Source: Amphiduros pacificus
Lineage: Eukaryota > Annelida > Polychaeta > Phyllodocida > Hesionidae
Assembly: GCA_949316495.1 (NCBI GenBank)
Contig: OX439002.1
Coordinates: 7,843,501 to 7,907,500, forward strand
Length of the DNA stretch: 64,000 nucleotides
Reading direction: 5' to 3'
The notes under the pieces: model-generated
What the model saw: only the letters and a program-made list of their open reading frames with translations
Databases searched by the model: none
What the model was told of the DNA's origin: nothing
Shown: positions 1-7,878 of the stretch, piece after piece
Layout: each line of letters starts with the position of its first letter
Numbering within the stretch: position 1 is the first letter of the stretch
Translations under genes and position numbers: made by a program

Positions 1-2
1 TG

Positions 3-281
3 TGGCACTTTTCAAAGAAGAATAATATCCTGATCAGTCAGTTGTTTCTGAATCGAGTGTGTTCAGCATCCATGTGCATCGACTTGCACAGAAAACTTGT
101 GATGTGGCAAAAGGGTTTAAATTACTTTAAAACATTATCTGATGGTTTGCGGGAGACCTTCTTTCGAGATATGGTAGAAAATGCACACATGGAATCTGGC
201 TGTTGTAACAACCCTCATCACTCCAGGATGTGGTATCAGGAGTTTGGACAAAACAATTCACTGTGTAATGACTTTTGGTGA
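3..281 (+). CDS. C-terminal part of a protein cut by the window edge
   Basis: This frame is open from the left edge to a stop at 281 and has no ATG near its beginning (the first in-frame ATG is internal), so it is read as the end of a gene that starts outside the window. About 92 residues are visible; they hold several Cys and His but no motif I recognise. It could also be a chance open frame. Nothing functional can be said. Confidence 0.35.
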   Translation, partial: WHFSKKNNILISQLFLNRVCSASMCIDLHRKLVMWQKGLNYFKTLSDGLRETFFRDMVENAHMESGCCNNPHHSRMWYQEFGQNNSLCNDFW

Positions 282-358
282 GCTACGCAACTCTTGGTTG
301 TATTAGCCAGGTTTGGTGATGTGGAGTTAAGTAACTATATCACCCAATGTAAAAAAAT

Positions 359-793
359 ATGAGAAAATACAAAGTTGGAGATCGTATGTTCATCTACACA
401 CAAAACAATTTTGCAGAGATATTGAATGTCAAAAGGGATGGAAATATCGAACAGAAGATGCCATTGGGAGGAAACCTGTGGTATCGACTGTGCCACAAGG
501 TTGACCAAATGTATGACATGGTGCAACTCTACCAGATGCCCATCAGTCGATGTGAGAGAATAAAGAAACACATGATACTGTGTTTGAAGAAGAATCAAAA
601 TGGTCATCTGTCAGGACACATTGAAAGATCAGATACAGGCATCAGATTTGTGTTGAATGACTATCAATGGAAACGGATGAAAATTATATGTGGTAAAGAA
701 CTGACACGGCATAAGACAAGATCAAACTCTGCCATTGGACGCGTCACTAATCATCTTCAGAACCTATCTATTACCGACTCTACAACACATTGA
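359..793 (+). CDS. Hypothetical basic protein, 144 aa
   Basis: ATG-initiated frame of 144 residues, rich in Lys, Arg and His, with no signal peptide, membrane segment or recognisable domain. It ends 10 bases before the ATG of the downstream membrane-protein gene on the same strand, which fits the tight packing seen elsewhere. The opposite strand has a 90-aa open frame here that looks like a shadow. Probably a small soluble, perhaps nucleic-acid-associated protein, but this rests on charge only. Confidence 0.5.
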   Translation: MRKYKVGDRMFIYTQNNFAEILNVKRDGNIEQKMPLGGNLWYRLCHKVDQMYDMVQLYQMPISRCERIKKHMILCLKKNQNGHLSGHIERSDTGIRFVLNDYQWKRMKIICGKELTRHKTRSNSAIGRVTNHLQNLSITDSTTH

Positions 794-803
794 TCTGAGA
801 AGA

Positions 804-1370
804 ATGACTTCCACATATTGGTTTTCTGTGATAGCCCATCTTTGGTATGTCTTGTTTGGAGCTCTGAGTGTCAGTGGCCTTCCAATAGGTTCATTATCAC
901 TACATTATTGCACCAAGGGAATTTTACCAATGTGGCTAATGGGACATGGCATACTTTGTCTTGCATACTATGTCAATGCACTGTATGCATATATGAGAAT
1001 CCCCTCTGAGACTGCCTCGTTGAGAGAAGAATACTCTTCACTTCAGAACATGAGCCATGATATTGCCTGTTCATTGGAACACACAATAGCCAGATCTTAC
1101 GATAACGGATGGAATGGTGATTTATGTGAGACAGGAACACCGACAAACAAGAGAGAGTTGAGACAATGGACAAGTGATTATTGGTTTACATTTCTATATG
1201 CTGTTGTTTTTGCCATGTCCATCTTGATTGGAACAATGCTTGTGCTCTTCCAACAATATTGTGTTCAGTGGATATACATCTTTGCAATTATTGTGTGTTC
1301 GTCATCTTGTGTGGGCTTTTGTCTTAGATTTTTGAGTGAATGTAGCAAAGCAAATAAAAGATTTAAGTGA
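804..1370 (+). CDS. Four-pass membrane protein, 188 aa
   Basis: The longest open frame begins at a TTG at 735; the first ATG is at 804 and gives a protein starting MTSTYWFSVIAHLWYVLF. Two hydrophobic hairpins (about residues 5-30 and 45-65, then 125-150 and 152-172) flank a polar middle region. The layout of hairpin, polar loop, hairpin and the MTS-Y start resemble the next gene (1576-2613), so the two may be old duplicates. No known family recognised; an envelope or intracellular membrane protein is likely. Confidence 0.65.
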   Translation: MTSTYWFSVIAHLWYVLFGALSVSGLPIGSLSLHYCTKGILPMWLMGHGILCLAYYVNALYAYMRIPSETASLREEYSSLQNMSHDIACSLEHTIARSYDNGWNGDLCETGTPTNKRELRQWTSDYWFTFLYAVVFAMSILIGTMLVLFQQYCVQWIYIFAIIVCSSSCVGFCLRFLSECSKANKRFK

Positions 1371-1575
1371 AAGAAAATATGATTTGCATTAGTTGTGTTT
1401 TTGCCACTTGACATGAAAAACTGGGATTGAACTAGGAGATGAACCATTTGTGTGTGGCCTTTCTTTGCCTTGGTGTCATGGTTCTTTGTCTTGGCATATG
1501 GAGCACTACGTTGATGTGCAAAGAAATTGAGAATATTCATGGGAATCAAACAAGAATTAACATCTCCTCAACAGA

Positions 1576-2613
1576 ATGAGAACGATACAGTTGGCACAGA
1601 GAAACCTTTTATCATCATTTAGAAAATTGCAATACATGACTTCAGCTTACAACCTCCTTGTGTTAACAAACAAATTGATGTTCATCACTCAGCTGCTGCT
1701 TTTTCTTGTGGGTTTCGTGTCTACCATAGTTGGTCGCTTCTATTTTTGGGAACGACACCACTTGTATGGGTGCCGGAAACACTATGACATGGGATTTCCA
1801 AATATTTGCCCTCCTCATAGGATGCCGTCCCACATGGACATTTCAACAGGATGTTGTTATTTGGTGTCAGTCTCTTGTCTTGTAATGATGATAGTTGTGC
1901 CATTGATTTATGTCAAGTTTCATTGGCGGTGCTATCTTGCAGAAGAAGTGCAAATCCTCTCGAGGGAGGTCATGAACAGGGCTGAAGTACATGATGTCGT
2001 CACCATTGAAAAGATACAAGCACTCTTACTTCGCATGGAAGGAGGTTTTGAATCCTGTGGTAAAGTTTACACATGTCATAAGCCCACTTCAAAAACTCTG
2101 AGGAAACATAAGCTCCTCACCCACATTGGATCATGTCTGTGGAGTGAACTGTACATTCTGTATTACTTTTCTCAGTGGATCAGGTTTGCGATTCTTTCGT
2201 CATTTCTAACAATTCTGCTGTGCTTGCCTATAGTAGTGCCAGCATTTGTTCACGGGTGGTTGGCATCATGCCTTATGGTTATGAGCATGTTGTTTTTTGT
2301 TTTCACACCACTGTTTTCAAGCTTACTTCTCATCTTCATATTGGCAAATGCACTCTCACATATGATCATTCCCATTATTGCTTTCTTGTCTACTTGGATT
2401 GTTACGCTTTTCTCAACACTGATAGCAGCATACATGAGAGAGAGACATGATGAAGAAGAACTGGTCAGATCATGCTACAAACATGCAATCAAACAGATGG
2501 TAGCCAATCCCAAGAACACAGATGTTTCACTCTTGTTGCAATTGAGAGGCTATGGTGATTTACCTACTTCAAAGAGTGACATTAGCGATTTAAGTAAGCG
2601 CATTGTTAAATAG
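1576..2613 (+). CDS. Multi-pass membrane protein, 345 aa
   Basis: ATG start. Hydrophobic segments lie at about residues 33-55, 93-115, 205-228, 232-256 and 258-285. Between the first two is a loop with paired Cys that should face the lumen or outside; a polar loop of about 90 residues separates the two membrane blocks. A short motif near residue 20 (MTSAYNLLVL) echoes the start of the neighbouring four-pass protein, suggesting common descent. No enzymatic motif seen. Likely a viral envelope or intracellular membrane protein. Confidence 0.7.
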   Translation: MRTIQLAQRNLLSSFRKLQYMTSAYNLLVLTNKLMFITQLLLFLVGFVSTIVGRFYFWERHHLYGCRKHYDMGFPNICPPHRMPSHMDISTGCCYLVSVSCLVMMIVVPLIYVKFHWRCYLAEEVQILSREVMNRAEVHDVVTIEKIQALLLRMEGGFESCGKVYTCHKPTSKTLRKHKLLTHIGSCLWSELYILYYFSQWIRFAILSSFLTILLCLPIVVPAFVHGWLASCLMVMSMLFFVFTPLFSSLLLIFILANALSHMIIPIIAFLSTWIVTLFSTLIAAYMRERHDEEELVRSCYKHAIKQMVANPKNTDVSLLLQLRGYGDLPTSKSDISDLSKRIVK

Positions 2614-2624
2614 TGTCAGTAAGC

Positions 2625-2894
2625 ATGTCGCATAGAGATGTGGAAAAAGCATATAGCCACAGAGACCCAGCACCTGGGCTAATGGACCTCTGCATGAAAT
2701 GCCTCCTGTGTATTGATCATCTATTGACTTGTGGAATGAAGGCAAGCCAATATTGCTGTTGCATTTGCATCTTATTGGTCATTACAACCATCATCACACT
2801 GGTTCTACTTGCCAAGCAATGTCTTGATAAAGACGGGTGTTTCTTGCCATTTTGGAATCAAAAACTCAGCACCAACCAGACTGTTTTCAACTGA
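2625..2894 (+). CDS. Small Cys-rich single-pass membrane protein, 89 aa
   Basis: The open frame starts with GTG at 2613; the ATG at 2625 is taken. One membrane segment (about residues 47-64) is preceded by a cluster of Cys (CLLC, QYCCCIC), typical of palmitoylated membrane proteins. The stop overlaps an ATG of the next frame (TGATG at 2892). Herpesviruses carry several small palmitoylated membrane or tegument proteins, but no sequence match is claimed. Confidence 0.6.
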   Translation: MSHRDVEKAYSHRDPAPGLMDLCMKCLLCIDHLLTCGMKASQYCCCICILLVITTIITLVLLAKQCLDKDGCFLPFWNQKLSTNQTVFN

Positions 2895-2971
2895 TGAAAA
2901 TTCGATTTTACTCAAACTGTTTACACTCAACTAGATGCAAATGCTGGCACTACATATATAGAGAGAAGGCC

Positions 2972-4027
2972 ATGGAGAAAGAAATGCGAGATACTGTTCT
3001 GAAGCCAATCATCAATAGGTTGAGACACCACCACCACAAGGTCTCACATAAGAAAAAGACAACCAAACAGGATGGAGAGAAGAGAAAGACTATCCATAAG
3101 AAGAAGAGGTGTACCCAAATGAATATTTTAGCCAAGCCAGTTTCCATAGGTGAATTGGAGAACTTTTGCAACAAATCTTGGAACAAGGATGATCTCATGA
3201 CTGCATGTCAATTGAAGGAACGCTTGCTGGCTCACTGGACAGAAACACTTCATGACATGACCACACCTGCCAGTGAATCCCTCTTTGAAAGAATGGATCC
3301 ATCTGAGGTCAACCAGTTTTTTGCAATCTTAGACCCAATAGATGCTGTCACTGATAAGGTTTCCTCTTTGCCAGATCTTTTGACGGAGATGTACAAATTA
3401 TCTAGTCTGACCTTACAACCCATGATATACACCCGAGACCACCTATGGCTGACGCTTCAGAGTGTCATTGATGGGGTGAAGCAACCATTTCTCTCCCGGC
3501 AGTGTGCCTCTAAGCCATGCATGGGTGAATACATACAGACCCAAGAAGGGTTTGAAGGTGATTTGAAATTGGCCGAGATGGTTCCAGTTGCCACACTTGA
3601 CAGGATGAGAGAGCTCAGAGCAGGGGGTTATACCACTCAGCAGTTTCAAGACTGGTTGAATGAGAGGAGAACGGAAAAGGGAAACATAGCATCTACACTT
3701 TCGCTTGGGGTTGACATGTGGCCACAGCCAAGGTGTGCGCTATGTTACATGAAGGACATGTTCATCATGATCATGGATGACTCAAACTCGTTTGCAAAAG
3801 ATATCAGCATGGCTTCTTACCAATCTTCTTTCATTGCAAGGTTTGAAGGTCTTCGTCCAGACATAACAATCGACGTAGAACAGTATCGCATGCGATTAAG
3901 ACTTTCTGAAACAGGTGTCTATATTCAACCACCAAAGTCAATGCCTATGCCAGGATGTGTCATTCCACTCTTATATCGCCTTACAAATGGTGAAATTGTT
4001 GTTGATAAATTGTATTCAACCGAATAA
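2972..4027 (+). CDS. Basic N-terminal (nuclear-type) protein, 351 aa
   Basis: The frame is open from 2837 (GTG) with ATGs at 2894, 2972 and 2984. I chose 2972 because it has a strong context (gccATGG); a TATATAG at 2955-2961 just upstream makes an even later start possible. The first 50 residues hold a His run and several Lys/Arg clusters (HKKK, KRK, HKKKR) that look like nuclear localisation signals. The rest is globular with no motif I know. The stop codon is embedded in the AATAAA at 4023-4028. Confidence 0.7.
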   Translation: MEKEMRDTVLKPIINRLRHHHHKVSHKKKTTKQDGEKRKTIHKKKRCTQMNILAKPVSIGELENFCNKSWNKDDLMTACQLKERLLAHWTETLHDMTTPASESLFERMDPSEVNQFFAILDPIDAVTDKVSSLPDLLTEMYKLSSLTLQPMIYTRDHLWLTLQSVIDGVKQPFLSRQCASKPCMGEYIQTQEGFEGDLKLAEMVPVATLDRMRELRAGGYTTQQFQDWLNERRTEKGNIASTLSLGVDMWPQPRCALCYMKDMFIMIMDDSNSFAKDISMASYQSSFIARFEGLRPDITIDVEQYRMRLRLSETGVYIQPPKSMPMPGCVIPLLYRLTNGEIVVDKLYSTE

Positions 4028-4243
4028 AGATCTCTCCAATCAAAGACATTTTCATTGTTTCACTTTCTCGGGTTTGACCTACTTTTGTATGACGTCATGA
4101 TTTTTGTAACTCTTTTATCAACCATTGAAACTACAGGCCACTCGCTTTATACTTCTTGTAGATACTTGCCATATTTTAGGTATGTTTAAAGAAACATTTG
4201 TTGCATGTATGTTTAGTAACTGGTTGGTTCTAACCAAATGTTT

Positions 4244-4480
4244 GAAATACAGTCGATATAAAGGACTGCTGTGAATTTGCCAATGATAGTCAGACTATTC
4301 GTGTTGAGGTTGAGCGGACAGAAAGCATAAAAAACATTCAGACGTTAAAACTGTTGGCTCCTTGCATTATTCTCCTCGCTGATACTCGGAATGAAATACA
4401 GTCGATATAAAGGACTATTGTGGATTTACCAAGTGAAGTTACACTATTTGTGTCAGAAGTGAACTGATAGGAAAAACATA
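4244..4480 (+). promoter_or_regulatory. Duplicated TATA promoter before the GTPase gene
   Basis: Two similar blocks of about 90 bases start at 4244 and 4393, each opening with GAAATACAGTCGATATAAAG. The TATAAAG boxes are at 4257-4263 and 4406-4412; the second is about 70 bases before the ATG at 4484. The two blocks stay alignable to their ends (both finish near AAACAT), so the promoter region was duplicated. The rest of 4028-4243 has no gene that I can support. Confidence 0.6.
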
Positions 4481-4483
4481 AAA

Positions 4484-5014
4484 ATGCCATCGATATGTAT
4501 TCTTGGATCGGAGGGTGTGGGGAAAACTGCTATAGTATCTCGTTTTCTGTACAATACATTTCCCCTTGAACATGAGCGAACATTAGATGATTGGTATACT
4601 AAATATTATCATGGTTTAACCATTCAAGTCAGAGACACATGTTCTGGGTCAGAATCATTAGAGGTCTCTTTACGCCATGATTCACTAAGTGAGGCAGATT
4701 CCGTCTTACTTGTATATGATGTCACATCAGCTGACTCTTTGCAAGCAGCAAAGAAGTTTGTTATGGATATATCAAAACAACACTCCCAACCAAGTGTAAT
4801 TGTTGTTGCAAACAAATGTGACCTTTCCATGACTGATGATGTTGTTGAAGAAGGTAGGATGTTAGCTGAGATATATAGGTGGCCTCACATATGTGTGTCT
4901 GCAAAGTTGAATTTTAACATTGAACTGGCATTTGACTTAAGCATATCTAGAATTATTCACAATGAACTCAAACAAGTTTCAAATCATTCAGATTCCTGTT
5001 GTATAATACTGTAA
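4484..5014 (+). CDS. Ras-like small GTPase with C-terminal CaaX box, 176 aa
   Basis: Full-length Ras-superfamily fold: P-loop GSEGVGKT at residues 8-15, switch I Thr at 33 in RTLDDWYTKYY (Ras effector-loop style), switch II beginning DTCSGSE at 51, base-recognition NKCD at 110-113, SAK at 139-141, and a CIIL box at 173-176 with an extra Cys before it. A CaaX ending in Leu predicts geranylgeranylation and membrane attachment. The order and spacing fit the Ras/Rap/Di-Ras branch, about 175-190 aa. P-loop and switch II wording differ from canonical Ras, which suggests an unusual GTP cycle. Probably captured from an animal host. Preceded by a duplicated TATA promoter; polyA signal AATAAA at 5027. 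Confidence 0.9.
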   Translation: MPSICILGSEGVGKTAIVSRFLYNTFPLEHERTLDDWYTKYYHGLTIQVRDTCSGSESLEVSLRHDSLSEADSVLLVYDVTSADSLQAAKKFVMDISKQHSQPSVIVVANKCDLSMTDDVVEEGRMLAEIYRWPHICVSAKLNFNIELAFDLSISRIIHNELKQVSNHSDSCCIIL

Positions 5015-5026
5015 TTGTTTTGGGGA

Positions 5027-5077
5027 AATAAAGAAACCCTACACTATTTAACTTGTTTTATTTTGTTTTGCTTTATT
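5027..5077. terminator. Convergent polyadenylation signals (GTPase / primase)
   Basis: AATAAA on the plus strand at 5027-5032 serves the GTPase gene. TTTATT at 5072-5077 (AATAAA on the minus strand) overlaps the stop codon of the primase gene. Confidence 0.6.
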
Positions 5078-6776
5078 TGACATTTTTCAGAGTCTGACAT
5101 TTGGTGCTCCAACATTTTGGTATCAGAGTTCCATTACTTAGAATGAAGTACATGCGAGCTGTGGTATGCCAATCCCCTTTGATGAGGCAATAGTTACCAC
5201 CTCCTGTCGATAACGATGGTTCTTTCATTACGTCCAGGATAACTGTATCATTCTTTTTCACTATCTTTGTCACGACCATACCATATCTACTTGAAATCTC
5301 TTCCTTTGCACATTGTACATCTGCATCAGTGGTAACATGGATGAAATGGGATGAACACGGTTTAAAATGATTGTCTGACAGCAAGATAAATTCCCCGGGA
5401 ATGGGTGGGGTGTCCATGTGGGGATAGTGGATGAGAGCATCTCTCACACTGCTGTTCTTTTTCGCTGCAAAGAATTTTCTGTGGGCCTTGCCATCCACAT
5501 ATTTACTTTGAAGTGGTAATCTCAGGGATCTTTTATCAGCATAGATGCCAGAGTCTATAAGACACTCTCGAAATGATTTCTGTGTCATATCTAGTGCTAC
5601 CCAGCCTCGAATGTCTAATAAATGTCTTTCATTTCCATTCTCAGTTAAGCGATAACCCTTTTCGCATCTTGATAAGTTAACAATTCTTTTATTGGACAAC
5701 TCTATCCTGCATCCATCCTCTTGGTTTGAAATATAATCTATCAGTTCCATAACACTGCCACTTTGTCTTTCCAACCAATACCATTTTCCACACTCTTTGA
5801 TGGACCTCTCAAACCTCAAATCATTCACGATGACATACTGGACTGTTGTGAACCTGGCTTTACTCTCTACCAAGCCTTTACACATGTCCTTCACACAGGT
5901 AGCCAATCCCGATATGGATTCAAAGCATACATTGGAAGGAAAGTGGAAAGACATGCGTAAGCTCAACTTATCTCCATCCTCTGGCATCCATACATGTAGA
6001 GCCGGTGGGTTTTTCTTTGCATCCCATCTATTCTCTGTCCATCTAAGCATCTGCTTTCTAAATTCCATTAAAATTTCTTCTCCCATGGCATATACAGGAT
6101 AGACTCTCTTCCATCCATACCTCTTGCAGTCCACTGTCTTGCCATCAATGTCCAATGTGAGAGCACAACACCAAAGTTCACTTGTAAAAACCTCTGAAGT
6201 GCCAAGGTCTTGTTTGAGGCAGAAATCCACAATGGTCATTGGATCTAATACTGCAAACTCTCTGTGACTCTTTCCTGGTACCGTGGTGTTGACAACAATT
6301 AGGTTGCCAACAGTGGGCATGTCCATGTCCAATGCTTGCCATGTGTGGTTATAATCCAAGTGTGGTGGTGGTCTCATCATGGCATAAGCTCTTGCCATGT
6401 CCATGTATTTTGGAAGTTGTTCTCTCTGTGGATAGTACCCGAGGTAATTCCTGTATAGGATGTCTCTCTTTCGGTTGAAGAACCCATTCACATGAAAGAG
6501 GCAACATATCCCTTCTGCCTTATCATGATTGTATGTGTGACCATGCCTTTTATCAACAATATTGTCCTCCTTAGACTGCCAGCTATTGTCAGATGAAAAT
6601 ATGTTTTGAACAAGAGTCTGAATTTGTGATTTATTCACTTGCCCTTCATTTCTCCTCAAATTTTCTATTTCATATGTACACCTTTGTAAGAGACCAAAAA
6701 GTTCAATGTAAGGCACTGTGTCACTATACATTGATACTGCTCTGTCCAAAACTGTAAAAACCTCTATGTCACTCAT
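5073..6776 (-). CDS. DNA primase, herpesvirus UL52 type (AEP family), 567 aa
   Basis: Makes RNA primers for viral DNA synthesis, in herpesviruses as part of the helicase-primase complex. With the ATG at 6776 (the open frame extends to a TTG at 6788), the metal-binding motif LTLDIDG gives Asp209 and Asp211, SFH is at 276-278, and the third archaeo-eukaryotic primase motif is visible in GIYADKRSLRLP. The C-terminus has a UL52-style zinc motif: Cys530, His537, Cys555, Cys560. At 567 aa it is about half the length of vertebrate-herpesvirus UL52, but holds all the catalytic parts and the zinc motif. The likely helicase partner is at 61138-62565. Confidence 0.88.
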   Translation of the reverse strand: MSDIEVFTVLDRAVSMYSDTVPYIELFGLLQRCTYEIENLRRNEGQVNKSQIQTLVQNIFSSDNSWQSKEDNIVDKRHGHTYNHDKAEGICCLFHVNGFFNRKRDILYRNYLGYYPQREQLPKYMDMARAYAMMRPPPHLDYNHTWQALDMDMPTVGNLIVVNTTVPGKSHREFAVLDPMTIVDFCLKQDLGTSEVFTSELWCCALTLDIDGKTVDCKRYGWKRVYPVYAMGEEILMEFRKQMLRWTENRWDAKKNPPALHVWMPEDGDKLSLRMSFHFPSNVCFESISGLATCVKDMCKGLVESKARFTTVQYVIVNDLRFERSIKECGKWYWLERQSGSVMELIDYISNQEDGCRIELSNKRIVNLSRCEKGYRLTENGNERHLLDIRGWVALDMTQKSFRECLIDSGIYADKRSLRLPLQSKYVDGKAHRKFFAAKKNSSVRDALIHYPHMDTPPIPGEFILLSDNHFKPCSSHFIHVTTDADVQCAKEEISSRYGMVVTKIVKKNDTVILDVMKEPSLSTGGGNYCLIKGDWHTTARMYFILSNGTLIPKCWSTKCQTLKNVK

Positions 6777-6932
6777 TTTGATTTTCAATGAATGCTCATA
6801 ACATCCACTGATTGCATGACATTTGACAGGATCTCACTGACAGGATCTAATATGTAAAATTCATTTTTACAACAACTTATATGGAGAGTACCTTAAGTAT
6901 ATACTGATATTTCAGAAAGAATAAAACTCATC

Positions 6933-7859
6933 ATGGCTATTCATTTCTCAAATACGTATGGTGAGTCATATACATATCCAAATGCCGACAATCTTTTGGC
7001 CGAGTCAAACCAGATATGGAGTCGACACTCTATAAGAAACATGTCTTCATTTTTGGACGTTGTAAAAAGTTATTTTGAATTGCAAGATTCTAGGACTAAT
7101 TCACTTGCACTTGAAAGCATGTGTCATCCAATTGTCGCATTCAATGTACAAGATACTCTTAGAATTGGTCTCTTTGGCAGAGGAATGCACCATATGTTAC
7201 CAAAGGGTAACTTTGATATGTTGAAGAAAGATACAGACAAACCTGGATTCAGATCAGAGGCTCTGATATGCCTTTTCATTTGCGAAACATATAAGGATCA
7301 TGGCACCATCACAAACTTGGCTTTAGATGTTCACATGGCCTACCAATCCATGATAGCATTCGGAAGATTTTCAAACAGTCTGACTTACTTACACAATAGG
7401 TTGGTAAAGAATGCCAGGATACCACCAGTGCTTCACTATGCCATAACTTCCCAGTTGGAGCATCCCTTCATTCCTGCACTCCTCGGAGAGTTGACAGATG
7501 TCGTTGCAAAAGGTAGTTATGGAAAAAACACAAATGACTTTGTATGTCGTCTCTTTCAAACCCTCGTTCTTACACGCGAAGAGGAGTGGGAGACGGTCAT
7601 GGAATGTCGCAAGCTTTGCAATCTTGCATGGGACCCTAGATATGGCAATAAAACCAAGGTGAAGTTTGGGTCTTTGGTTTGGGAAATGCAGTGCCACAGC
7701 ACAAAGATCATCTACAATAATGAAGTGTACAGAGAGCTTAGGGAACACAGATTGACTTGGGTGGCAGCCATGGTCAGAGGAGTTCGTTGTGGACATATTG
7801 AGATCACAAAATGTCCACAGATGTTACTGATGTGGCTCAGTGTCATATTGTCATGTTAG
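6933..7859 (+). CDS. Hypothetical protein, 308 aa
   Basis: ATG start shortly after a TATA-like AT-rich stretch. Soluble, mixed alpha-helical protein without signal peptide or membrane segment. I do not recognise a domain. It sits just before, and on the same strand as, the candidate terminase subunit at 7879, 19 bases apart, so both may belong to one expression class or be read from one mRNA. Confidence 0.7.
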   Translation: MAIHFSNTYGESYTYPNADNLLAESNQIWSRHSIRNMSSFLDVVKSYFELQDSRTNSLALESMCHPIVAFNVQDTLRIGLFGRGMHHMLPKGNFDMLKKDTDKPGFRSEALICLFICETYKDHGTITNLALDVHMAYQSMIAFGRFSNSLTYLHNRLVKNARIPPVLHYAITSQLEHPFIPALLGELTDVVAKGSYGKNTNDFVCRLFQTLVLTREEEWETVMECRKLCNLAWDPRYGNKTKVKFGSLVWEMQCHSTKIIYNNEVYRELREHRLTWVAAMVRGVRCGHIEITKCPQMLLMWLSVILSC

Positions 7860-7878
7860 ATGAAATAGAAATTAAAAC

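Noticed and set aside
1265-1549. 94-aa minus-strand frame in the gap between two membrane-protein genes
   Set aside because: Overlaps the end of a better-supported gene and has biased, unstructured composition; taken as a shadow.
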